64,000 nt of DNA from an uncultured Gammaproteobacteria bacterium (lineage in GTDB: Bacteria; Pseudomonadota; Gammaproteobacteria; Steroidobacterales; Woeseiaceae): NCBI GenBank assembly GCA_937899415.1, contig CALBPI010000062.1, positions 62,001-126,000 of the forward strand, given 5' to 3'. Position 1 is the stretch's first letter. Each line of letters opens with the position of its first letter. The notes below the pieces were generated by a model. That model did no database searches. It saw nothing but the letters and a program-made list of their open reading frames with translations, and was not told the origin of the DNA. The position numbers were made by a program, and so were the translations under genes. Shown here one piece after another: positions 57,553 through 64,000 of the stretch.

Positions 57553-58326
57553 ATGGTGCCGGACTGGGTCAATCTGCCATTAGTGTTCGTCATCATCACG
57601 GCCGCAACGGGCGCCGTGGTGTTGCTCGATCGATTCTACCTGCGGCCGCAGCGGGAGGCGGGCAACGTTACGGAGGTGCCGGCCTACGTCGATTTCTCGC
57701 GTGGCTTTTTCCCCATCTTCGCGGTGATCCTCGTGTTGCGTTCGTTCGTCTTCGAGCCCTACCGCATCCCGTCCGAGTCGATGGTGCCGACGCTGCTGAT
57801 CGGCGACTTTGTCGTCGTCAACAAATACTCCTACGGCTTGCGACTGCCGGTCACCAATACGCTGATCTGGGAGACGGGCGCACCCAAGCGGGGCGACGTG
57901 GCGGTGTTTCGCAAGCCGGAGGAGCCCAACGTCAACTTCATCAAGCGTGTTGTTGGCTTGCCGGGTGACCGGCTCGACTACGGCTCCGACCACGTTCTCC
58001 GTGTTAACGGTGAGCCCGTGGCCATCGTGCGGACCGGGACCTTTAGAAACGCCGACAACGAAGGCCTCTTGTTCGATGAAACACTGGGCGATGTCGTTCA
58101 CCCGATTCTGATCCAGACCACGTGGACCAAACCGTTCACGCGCATCGTCGGTCCTGACTGCTATTTCATGATGGGCGACAATCGGGATCGCAGTCACGAC
58201 AGCCGGTACAACGATATCGGCTGCGTGCCCAGCGAGAATCTGGTGGGCCGTGCGACCCGGATCTGGTTGAGTTGGCAATTATGGGACATGCCTCGCTGGG
58301 GCCGGATCGGCAATAAGATACAATAG
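57553..58326 (+). CDS. lepB: Signal peptidase I (LepB)
   Basis: LepB removes signal peptides from secreted proteins. The 257-residue protein has an N-terminal membrane segment (about 6-25) and a second hydrophobic region (about 53-65). The catalytic Ser76 is in SESMVPTLLIGDFVVVNKYS, and the general-base Lys131 is in NFIKRVVGLPGDR. The family box E sequence GDNRDRSHDSR is near residue 213. The overall length is shorter than in E. coli (324), which is usual outside enterobacteria. The lepA-lepB pair is conserved. Confidence 0.96.
   Translation: MVPDWVNLPLVFVIITAATGAVVLLDRFYLRPQREAGNVTEVPAYVDFSRGFFPIFAVILVLRSFVFEPYRIPSESMVPTLLIGDFVVVNKYSYGLRLPVTNTLIWETGAPKRGDVAVFRKPEEPNVNFIKRVVGLPGDRLDYGSDHVLRVNGEPVAIVRTGTFRNADNEGLLFDETLGDVVHPILIQTTWTKPFTRIVGPDCYFMMGDNRDRSHDSRYNDIGCVPSENLVGRATRIWLSWQLWDMPRWGRIGNKIQ
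58319..58324 (+). promoter_or_regulatory. Possible -10 box at the end of lepB
   Basis: TACAAT overlaps the last codons of lepB and lies 33 nt before the DUF4845 gene. The nearest -35-like sequence, CTGGGG, is weak, so an internal promoter is only possible. Confidence 0.25.
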
Positions 58327-58357
58327 CGCCGTTTTCGAGCTTGCGAGGCGAATCACT

Positions 58358-58741
58358 ATGACGCGCATGCAGACCAATCCGACCCGTCAAACGGGGATGA
58401 CGACGCTGGGTCTTCTGATCCTGCTCGTGTTCATCGGCATCTTCCTGTACGCGGGGGTACGGCTTGTGCCGGTCTATCTCGAAGATCTCAAGATCGCGGG
58501 TACCTTCAAAAGCCTCGAGCAGGAGTTCTCGGGCGGCGCCAGCAGCAAGACGGCGATTCAAAAGTCGATCGGCAAGCGATTCGACGTCGAAAGCGTCAAT
58601 GTCGTCGCGTCAAAGGACATCAAGATCCGCAAGACCAGCCGTGGCTACGACGTGAGCATCGACTACACGAACAAGCAGCCGTTCCTGTTCAACATCTACC
58701 TTGCGGTCGATTTCTCACACCGGGTCTCGCTAGAGCGATGA
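58358..58741 (+). CDS. DUF4845 membrane protein
   Basis: A 127-residue protein with a type-II-like N-terminal hydrophobic segment (MTTLGLLILLVFIGIFLYAG, about residues 14-33) after a short basic leader, then a soluble domain ending FLFNIYLAVDFSHRVSLER. This is the DUF4845 family, regularly encoded between lepB and rnc in gammaproteobacteria. The GMTTLGLL start recalls a prepilin signal, but no prepilin role is established. It is followed by rnc after 3 nt. Its function is unknown. Confidence 0.82.
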   Translation: MTRMQTNPTRQTGMTTLGLLILLVFIGIFLYAGVRLVPVYLEDLKIAGTFKSLEQEFSGGASSKTAIQKSIGKRFDVESVNVVASKDIKIRKTSRGYDVSIDYTNKQPFLFNIYLAVDFSHRVSLER

Positions 58742-58744
58742 GCC

Positions 58745-59449
58745 GTGTCGGCTGAAGCCCGGGAAGGCCGGCTCGCCGGGTTTCTCGACGCCATCGATTA
58801 CCGGCCTGAAGACCCCGAGCTCATCGAGCGCGCACTGCGCCACCGCAGTGCTCAGGGGCGAAACAACGAACGACTGGAGTTTCTAGGCGACGCTGTGCTC
58901 GACACGGTCGTATCGCGCGTCCTCTTTAATCGCTTCCCCCACGCCACCGAAGGCGTGCTCAGCCGATTGCGCGCGTCGGTCGTCAAGGACGAATCACTGG
59001 CCGAGTTGAGCGCGGGCCTCGGGCTTGGCGACCTCGTGGCACTGGGGCCCGGCGAGCTCAAATCGGGCGGCGCACGCCGCGACTCGATCATGGCTGACGC
59101 ACTCGAGGCAGTCTTTGGCGCCGTGTTCATCGATGGCGGCTACGACGCTGCTGAGCACGTTATCCTCGCCGTGATGCGCGACCGGCTCGAAACCCTCGAG
59201 CTCGATGCGGCGCGTAAGGACGCAAAGACAGAACTGCAGGAACGCCTGCAGCGAGATGGCCTGGCATTACCGGAGTATGCGTTGACAGATACGAGCGGAC
59301 CGGCACATCGGCAGCGCTTTCGCGCGAGTTGCCGTGTTGTCGCAATCGACGCGATCACGGAGGGCGAGGGCTCAAGCCGTCGCCGTGCCGAGCAACGCGC
59401 TGCGCAGGCGATGCTGTCCCGACTCACAGGTGTGCCGGCCGATGCCTGA
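58745..59449 (+). CDS. rnc: Ribonuclease III
   Basis: RNase III cleaves double-stranded RNA and processes rRNA precursors. The GTG start gives 234 residues with the catalytic signature NNERLEFLGDAVLDTVVSRV near residue 40, the second acidic site in SIMADALEAVFGAVFIDGGY, and a C-terminal double-stranded RNA-binding domain (about 160-230; DAKTELQERLQRDGLALPEY). It overlaps era by 8 nt. The rnc-era-recO-pdxJ-acpS order is conserved. Confidence 0.96.
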   Translation: MSAEAREGRLAGFLDAIDYRPEDPELIERALRHRSAQGRNNERLEFLGDAVLDTVVSRVLFNRFPHATEGVLSRLRASVVKDESLAELSAGLGLGDLVALGPGELKSGGARRDSIMADALEAVFGAVFIDGGYDAAEHVILAVMRDRLETLELDAARKDAKTELQERLQRDGLALPEYALTDTSGPAHRQRFRASCRVVAIDAITEGEGSSRRRAEQRAAQAMLSRLTGVPADA

Positions 59450-60356
59450 GGGGTTTCGCAACGACGCCGACTACCGCTGTGGCTTCGTCGCCGTGGTGGG
59501 TCGGCCCAATGTCGGTAAATCGACGTTGATCAATCACTACGTCGGAAGCAAGGTCTCGATCGTAAGCCCGCGCCCGCAAACTACGCGTCACCGCATTCTT
59601 GGTGTGGCCACAGCGGACGATGCGCAGCTCGTGTTCATCGATACGCCGGGATTGCATGTCGGGCAAAAGAAAGCCATCAACAGAATGATGAACCGGGCGG
59701 CGCTTAGCGCGCTCGGTGATGCCGACGCCATTCTCTGGCTCGTCGAGGCTGGGCAATGGACGGCGTCCGATGAGAATGTGCTCGCACGGCTCAAAGATTG
59801 CAACGTGCCGGTGCTGTGCGCCATCAACAAGGTCGACCTCATGGCTGACAAGCAACAGCTACTGCCATTCATCGAGTCGATGGGTAAGCGGCGCGAGCTG
59901 CACGCCATTGTGCCGGTGTCGGCCCGAACGGGTGCCCAGACCGGTGAACTGCGCGAATCGCTCGTCGCACTCATGCCGCTGTCGCCGGCCATGTTCCCCG
60001 ACGAGATGCTAACGGACCGCGGCGAGGGTTTCCGCTTCGCAGAGATCGTTCGGGAGAAACTTACGCTCCGGCTGCGCCAGGAGCTGCCCTACGGTCTGAC
60101 CGTGCAAACGGAACGCATCGAGCGCGACGGTGAGCGGCTCGTCGTGCACTGCACGATTTTTGTCGAGCGCGACTCGCAGAAGGGCATTGTCGTCGGCAAG
60201 GGCGGCCACCAGCTGCGCGATGTTGGCACGGCGGCGCGTCGCGACATGATCCGCGTCGTCGACCGTCCCGTGCACCTCGAGCTCTGGGTCAAGGTGCGCG
60301 ACAACTGGGCCGACAGCGAGCAGGAGCTGCAGCGACTCGGCTACGGCGACGAGTAG
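59442..60356 (+). CDS. era: GTPase Era
   Basis: Era binds 16S rRNA and helps 30S maturation. From ATG 59442 the 304-residue protein has G1 VVGRPNVGKSTLINHYVG, G2 in PQTTRHRILGV, G3 DTPGLH, G4 NKVDLM and a C-terminal KH domain (about 220-300; EIVREKLTLRLRQELPYGLT, then IVVGKGGHQLRDVGTAARRD). The start overlaps rnc by 8 nt; the much longer open frame from 59334 is not conserved. recO follows after 3 nt. Confidence 0.97.
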   Translation: MPEGFRNDADYRCGFVAVVGRPNVGKSTLINHYVGSKVSIVSPRPQTTRHRILGVATADDAQLVFIDTPGLHVGQKKAINRMMNRAALSALGDADAILWLVEAGQWTASDENVLARLKDCNVPVLCAINKVDLMADKQQLLPFIESMGKRRELHAIVPVSARTGAQTGELRESLVALMPLSPAMFPDEMLTDRGEGFRFAEIVREKLTLRLRQELPYGLTVQTERIERDGERLVVHCTIFVERDSQKGIVVGKGGHQLRDVGTAARRDMIRVVDRPVHLELWVKVRDNWADSEQELQRLGYGDE

Positions 60357-60359
60357 CCC

Positions 60360-61103
60360 GTGGACGCGGGGCAACGCATTCAACTGCAGCCCTGCTGGGT
60401 GCTGCACCGTCGCGATTTTCGCGACTCCAGCCAGATCATCGAGGTACTGAGCCGAGAGCACGGGCGACTGGGCCTTGTGGCCCGCGGCATCAAACGTCCC
60501 AAGAGCCGCTTGCGCGGCATCCTGCAGCCGTTCGCACCGCTGTTGCTCTCGTGGGTTGCGGGTCGTGAGCTTGCTACAATGAGCGGCGCAGAACCCGGGC
60601 AGGGTGCGCCGCACCACCTGCGGGACACGCGGCTCATGTCGGGGTTCTACATCAACGAACTGATCTTGAGACTGACGCACCGTTTCGACCCGCAGCCCGA
60701 TGTGTTTGATCGGTATGCGCACTGCCTGCAACGCCTGTCCGGAGACGACCCGGTTGCGGCAACCCTGCGCGACTTTGAGCTCGATCTGCTCGACGCGCTG
60801 GGCTTCGCACCAAACCTCACGAACGACGTTGTGAGTGGCGCACCCGTTGAGGCGGGCCGTGCCTATGACTTTGTGGTCGATGAGGGACCGCACGCGACAC
60901 AAACGGGCGCGGGCGTGGAAGCTGTCGACGGGGCCGTGTTGCTGGCCATGGCGGCCCGCGATTGGCGCGAGCCCGAGGTGTTGCGCACGGCCCGGCGGCT
61001 GCTGGGGCGCGCGATCGACCTGCAGCTCGATGGCAAACCGTTGCACACGCGGCGGGTGCTCAGAGACTTGCGTCAGCGTGACTATGGGACGGGAGCCCAG
61101 TAA
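60360..61103 (+). CDS. recO: DNA repair protein RecO
   Basis: RecO works with RecR and RecF in loading RecA onto SSB-coated gaps. The 247-residue GTG-started protein has the N-terminal OB fold ([20 protein letters not shown], then [20 protein letters not shown]) and a helical C-terminal domain. The zinc-finger cysteines found in some RecO proteins are absent, as in other gammaproteobacteria. The stop shares a base with the pdxJ start. Confidence 0.95.
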   Translation: MDAGQRIQLQPCWVLHRRDFRDSSQIIEVLSREHGRLGLVARGIKRPKSRLRGILQPFAPLLLSWVAGRELATMSGAEPGQGAPHHLRDTRLMSGFYINELILRLTHRFDPQPDVFDRYAHCLQRLSGDDPVAATLRDFELDLLDALGFAPNLTNDVVSGAPVEAGRAYDFVVDEGPHATQTGAGVEAVDGAVLLAMAARDWREPEVLRTARRLLGRAIDLQLDGKPLHTRRVLRDLRQRDYGTGAQ

Positions 61104-61828
61104 TGCACAGCCCAATCTTCCTCGGCGTCAACGTCGACCACGTGGCCACACTTCGGCAGGCGCGCGGCGAGCGCTACCCGGACCCGGTGGCCGCAGCGCT
61201 CGTGGCCGAGCGCTCGGGCGCAGACTCGATTACGGTCCACCTGCGTGAAGACCGCCGGCATATTCAGGACCACGACGTTGTGCGATTGCAGGCGAGCACG
61301 CAGACGCGGGTGAACCTCGAAATGGCGGTCACCGATGCCATGCTCGAATTTGCGCGCGAGGTGGGGCCAGCCGATTGCTGCCTGGTGCCGGAGAAACGCG
61401 AAGAGCTGACCACCGAAGGCGGGCTCGACGTGGCCGGCGCCCAGGCGCGCATCAAGGATGCCGTTGATGCCTTGCCCGGGATTCGGGTGTCGCTGTTTAT
61501 CGATGCCGATCGCGCGCAGATCGATGCGGCGGCGGCGACCGGCGCGCCCGTCATCGAATTGCACACGGGACACTACGCGCTCGCACGCGGTGGCGACGTT
61601 GGCAACGAGCTGGCGCGTATCCGCGAGGCCTCGCGCTACGCGTCGTCGCTGGGTCTGACCGTTCACGCGGGCCACGGCTTGACGCGGCACAACGTGCAGC
61701 CGATCGCGGCCATTGCCGAGATCGTCGAGCTCAACATCGGCCACGCGCTGATCGCCGACAGCGTATTTGAGGGCGTGCCCGCTGCGGTTGCCGAGATGAA
61801 GCGTCTCATGGTGGAGGCGCGAACATGA
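61103..61828 (+). CDS. pdxJ: Pyridoxine 5'-phosphate synthase PdxJ
   Basis: PdxJ condenses 1-deoxy-D-xylulose 5-phosphate (DXP) with 3-amino-2-oxopropyl phosphate to form pyridoxine phosphate, the precursor of PLP. The 241-residue TIM barrel shows [50 protein letters not shown] and [11 protein letters not shown] near residue 191, all typical of the family. Its need for DXP implies a DXP synthase somewhere, which is noteworthy because other MEP-pathway genes are missing from this window. It overlaps acpS by 4 nt. Confidence 0.97.
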   Translation: MHSPIFLGVNVDHVATLRQARGERYPDPVAAALVAERSGADSITVHLREDRRHIQDHDVVRLQASTQTRVNLEMAVTDAMLEFAREVGPADCCLVPEKREELTTEGGLDVAGAQARIKDAVDALPGIRVSLFIDADRAQIDAAAATGAPVIELHTGHYALARGGDVGNELARIREASRYASSLGLTVHAGHGLTRHNVQPIAAIAEIVELNIGHALIADSVFEGVPAAVAEMKRLMVEART

Positions 61829-62208
61829 TCTACGGTGTCGGCACCGACGTCGTGGAGGTCAGCCGCATCGCGGCCACCTTTGAACGCTTCGGGGACCACT
61901 TTGTGAACCGGCTGCTGCTCGACGAGGAACGTGCGTTATTCGACCGCTACAAGCGCAAGGTGCGGTTTCTGGCCATGCGTTTCGCCGCCAAGGAGGCCTG
62001 TGTCAAAGCCATGGGTACGGGTTTCTCCAATGGTATGTGGATTCGCGATGTCGGTGTGGTCAGCGACCCGCTCGGTAAGCCGCTGGTCGTCTTCAGCGAG
62101 CGCGGCCGCGCCAAGTGTGAGGCGCTGGGCATCGGTGAGGCACATGTGAGCCTGACGGATGAAGCCGGGCTCGTCGTGGCCATGGCCATCATGGAACGCA
62201 GGACCTGA
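61825..62208 (+). CDS. acpS: Holo-[acyl-carrier-protein] synthase AcpS
   Basis: AcpS attaches the phosphopantetheine arm to acyl carrier protein. The 127-residue product contains the family signatures [12 protein letters not shown] at the start (metal-binding Asp8) and [16 protein letters not shown] near residue 52. The ATG overlaps the pdxJ stop by 4 nt. It supports fatty-acid and lipid A synthesis, which depend on ACP thioesters and are encoded at 22956-26410 and 30652. Confidence 0.96.
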   Translation: MIYGVGTDVVEVSRIAATFERFGDHFVNRLLLDEERALFDRYKRKVRFLAMRFAAKEACVKAMGTGFSNGMWIRDVGVVSDPLGKPLVVFSERGRAKCEALGIGEAHVSLTDEAGLVVAMAIMERRT

Positions 62209-62213
62209 CGGCC

Positions 62214-62996
62214 ATGCACTACATGACCTTTGACATCGAGACCGTGCCTGACCTTGAGTCGGGGCGCCGACTGTACGGGCTCGAATCGCTCGACGACGAG
62301 GGCGCCCACGCGGCGATGGTGGCACTGCGCGAGCAGAAGGCCGGGACCGACTTCATGCCCCTGCACCTGCACCGCGTCGTGGCCATCTCGGTGGCGCTGC
62401 GCAGCGGCGCTGACTTCAAGGTCTGGTCGCTGGGCGACAGCGACGCCGATGAGGCCGAGATCGTGCGCCGCTTCTTCGATGGCATCGAGCGCTTCGCGCC
62501 GGATCTTGTGACCTGGAACGGCTCGGGCTTTGATTTACCCGTCCTGCACTACCGCGCGCTGCGGCACGGCATCGATGCCTCGCGCTACTGGGAGGTAGGC
62601 GAGGGCGAACGAGAGTGGCGCTTCAACAATTACCTGGGTCGTTTCCACTGGCGTCACATTGACCTCATGGACGTGCTGGCCGGCTACCAGGCGCGCGGGC
62701 GCGCACCACTCGACGAGATTGCCGTCATGCTCGGGTTCCCCGGCAAGCTCGGTATGAGCGGCGACAAGGTCTGGTCGGCCTTCAATGCGGGCGAGATCGA
62801 GCGGATTCGTAATTACTGCGAGACGGATGTCGTCAACACCTGGCTTGTGTTCCTGCGCTTCGAGCACATGCGGGGTCACATTGATGCGGCCGGGCTCGAG
62901 CGCGAGCTGGCGCTGGTTCGGGGCGCACTCCAGGAGTCAGGTGGACCGCACTTTGAGGAATACCTGGCTGCCTGGTCCGAGGCCGGTCATGGGTAG
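62214..62996 (+). CDS. PolB-type 3'-5' exonuclease (DNA_pol_B_exo2 family)
   Basis: A stand-alone exonuclease domain related to the proofreading domain of family B polymerases. The 260-residue protein has Exo I TFDIETVPD near residues 5-13, Exo II LVTWNGSGFDLPVL near residue 98, and an Exo III-like RNYCETDVVNTWLVFLRFEH near residue 200, each with the acidic residue expected to bind metal. The substrate and role are unknown; similar genes are scattered in proteobacteria. It follows acpS by 5 nt and overlaps rlmD by 8 nt, suggesting co-expression with RNA modification or repair genes. Confidence 0.85.
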   Translation: MHYMTFDIETVPDLESGRRLYGLESLDDEGAHAAMVALREQKAGTDFMPLHLHRVVAISVALRSGADFKVWSLGDSDADEAEIVRRFFDGIERFAPDLVTWNGSGFDLPVLHYRALRHGIDASRYWEVGEGEREWRFNNYLGRFHWRHIDLMDVLAGYQARGRAPLDEIAVMLGFPGKLGMSGDKVWSAFNAGEIERIRNYCETDVVNTWLVFLRFEHMRGHIDAAGLERELALVRGALQESGGPHFEEYLAAWSEAGHG

Positions 62997-64000
62997 AAGA
63001 GCCAGCAAGTTTTCGCGAGAGCCGGTGACGAGTGGTATCCGGGCGCTGACGCATGACGGTCGGGGCATTGCCGACACAGAGGGCAAGACGGTGTTTGTGG
63101 ACGGTGCGCTGCCCGGTGAGACTGTCGAGTGGGTGCGCACGCGGCGCAAGCGGAATTTCGACGAGGCACGGTGCGAGCAAGTGCTCGTGGCCTCTGAGAA
63201 CCGCGTCGAACCGGCCTGTCCCGTCTTCGGGCAGTGCGGCGGCTGCGTCATGCAGCACATGAGTAATAGACAGCAAGTCACTGCAAAGAATGATGTTTTA
63301 ATCGACAATCTGCGCAAGATCGGCCAGGTATCACCCGAGCGCTGGCTCGAGCCGCTGGCCGCGGATCCCTGGCACTACCGACGCCGCGCGCGGCTCGGTG
63401 TGCGTTACGTTGACGCCAAGGAGCGGGTCCTCGTCGGCTTCCGCGAACGCTTCAAACCCTACATCACCGACATGCGACGTTGCCCCGTACTCGTTGCGAG
63501 CGTCGATGCCCTGCTCGAGCCGCTGGCTGAGTGCATTGCCGGGCTGTCGATTGTGCGCCGCCTGCCGCAGGTTGAGGTCGCCGTAGGCGACGGCGACAAG
63601 GGGCCCGTCACCACGCTCACAATGCGGGTGCTCGATCCGCCGTCGGCCGCGGACCGCGAACAGCTGGCCGCGTTCAGTGCGGCGCACGATTGCTGGGTCA
63701 CGCTGCAGCACGGCGGGCCTGACGCACTCGAACCCCTGGCGCGTCCTGACGGGGCGCCGCCACCCGCACTCGAGTACCGTCTGCCGGAGCACGACCTGAC
63801 GATTGGTTTCGGGCCGACAGACTTCATCCAGGTCAACGCCGCTATGAATGCGCTGATGATCGATCAGGCGCTTGAGCTGTTGGCACCCGAATCGTCCGAT
63901 CGGGTACTCGACCTGTTTTGCGGCATCGGCAATTTCAGTTTGCCTATCGCGCGGCGCGTGGCGCACGTGCTGGGTGTCGAAGTGGCGGTTGGCCAGGTCG
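62989..64000 (+). CDS. rlmD: 23S rRNA (uracil-1939-C5)-methyltransferase RlmD (partial, 3' end beyond window)
   Basis: RlmD makes m5U1939 in 23S rRNA. The visible 337 codons from ATG 62989 include an N-terminal TRAM domain (GIRALTHDGRGIADTEGKTV, then VEWVRTRRKRNFDEARCEQV). The Fe-S ligands are Cys77, Cys83 and Cys86 (CPVFGQCGGC) plus Cys165. The Rossmann SAM motif VLDLFCGIGNFSLPIARRV follows DFIQVNAAMN. The catalytic cysteine and the end lie beyond the window. A 51-bp AT-rich patch with rare codons (63259-63309) follows the first Fe-S segment. It overlaps the exonuclease gene by 8 nt. Confidence 0.9.
   Translation, partial: MGRRASKFSREPVTSGIRALTHDGRGIADTEGKTVFVDGALPGETVEWVRTRRKRNFDEARCEQVLVASENRVEPACPVFGQCGGCVMQHMSNRQQVTAKNDVLIDNLRKIGQVSPERWLEPLAADPWHYRRRARLGVRYVDAKERVLVGFRERFKPYITDMRRCPVLVASVDALLEPLAECIAGLSIVRRLPQVEVAVGDGDKGPVTTLTMRVLDPPSAADREQLAAFSAAHDCWVTLQHGGPDALEPLARPDGAPPPALEYRLPEHDLTIGFGPTDFIQVNAAMNALMIDQALELLAPESSDRVLDLFCGIGNFSLPIARRVAHVLGVEVAVGQV

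Overview
The window is an uninterrupted stretch of gammaproteobacterial core chromosome, high in GC (by eye low-to-mid 60s percent). It is packed with housekeeping operons and has no insertion sequence, prophage, CRISPR array, rRNA or tRNA that I could recognise. Gene order (map/rpsB-tsf-pyrH-frr-uppS-cdsA-rseP-bamA-skp-lpxD-fabZ-lpxA-lpxB-rnhB-dnaE-accA-tilS-pyrG-kdsA-eno-ftsB-truD-smr-surE-pcm-yqaA-nlpD, then rpfE-recJ-prfB-lysS) most resembles Xanthomonadales/Chromatiales-type genomes. The species cannot be named from the sequence alone. Starts are often GTG or TTG, neighbours often overlap by 1-8 nt, and no gene-free gap reaches 300 bp.

Layout. 1-7381: end of a PhoR-like kinase, phoU, dsbB, and the phosphate importer operon pstSCAB, which sits inside a diaminopimelate cluster (dapE on one side; yffB-dapD-dapC-glnD-map, all minus strand, on the other). 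13255-13529: divergent map/rpsB control region. 13530-26410: ribosomal protein S2, EF-Ts, UMP kinase and RRF, then envelope biogenesis (uppS, cdsA, rseP, bamA, skp, lpxD, fabZ, lpxA, lpxB). 26407-32909: rnhB, dnaE, accA, tilS. 32910-41667: a structured pyrG leader, pyrG, kdsA, eno, ftsB, truD, a Smr protein (minus), surE, pcm, yqaA, nlpD. 41668-48164: a Mth938-like protein (minus), rpfE-like, recJ, prfB with its programmed frameshift, lysS, and ygfZ (minus). 48281-52800: succinate dehydrogenase sdhCDAB flanked by the assembly factors SdhAF4 and SdhE plus YgfX. 52781-55689: the sigma-E stress module rpoE-rseA-rseB-rseC and a glutaredoxin-like protein. 55740-64000: lepA, lepB, a DUF4845 protein, rnc, era, recO, pdxJ, acpS, a PolB-type exonuclease, and rlmD cut by the window edge.

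Most notable observations. (1) Three MEP isoprenoid genes are missing from exactly the places where relatives keep them: dxr between cdsA and rseP, and ispD and ispF between ftsB and truD. uppS (which needs isoprenoid precursors) and pdxJ (which needs DXP) remain, which predicts a replaced isoprenoid route with DXP synthase retained. (2) Two promoter-like sites with the same sigma-E geometry (GAAC motif, 16-nt spacer, TCT motif) lie before rpoE and before rseP-bamA, linking the sensor module to envelope biogenesis. (3) The pyrG leader contains an approximately 115-nt multi-stem RNA closed by a perfect 8-bp stem ending in six T, possibly an attenuator or small RNA. (4) All five convergent gene pairs are separated by at most 9 nt or overlap, leaving no room for intrinsic terminators. 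(5) ygfZ and sdhAF4 have divergent -10 boxes 6-7 nt from their start codons, suggesting leaderless mRNAs.
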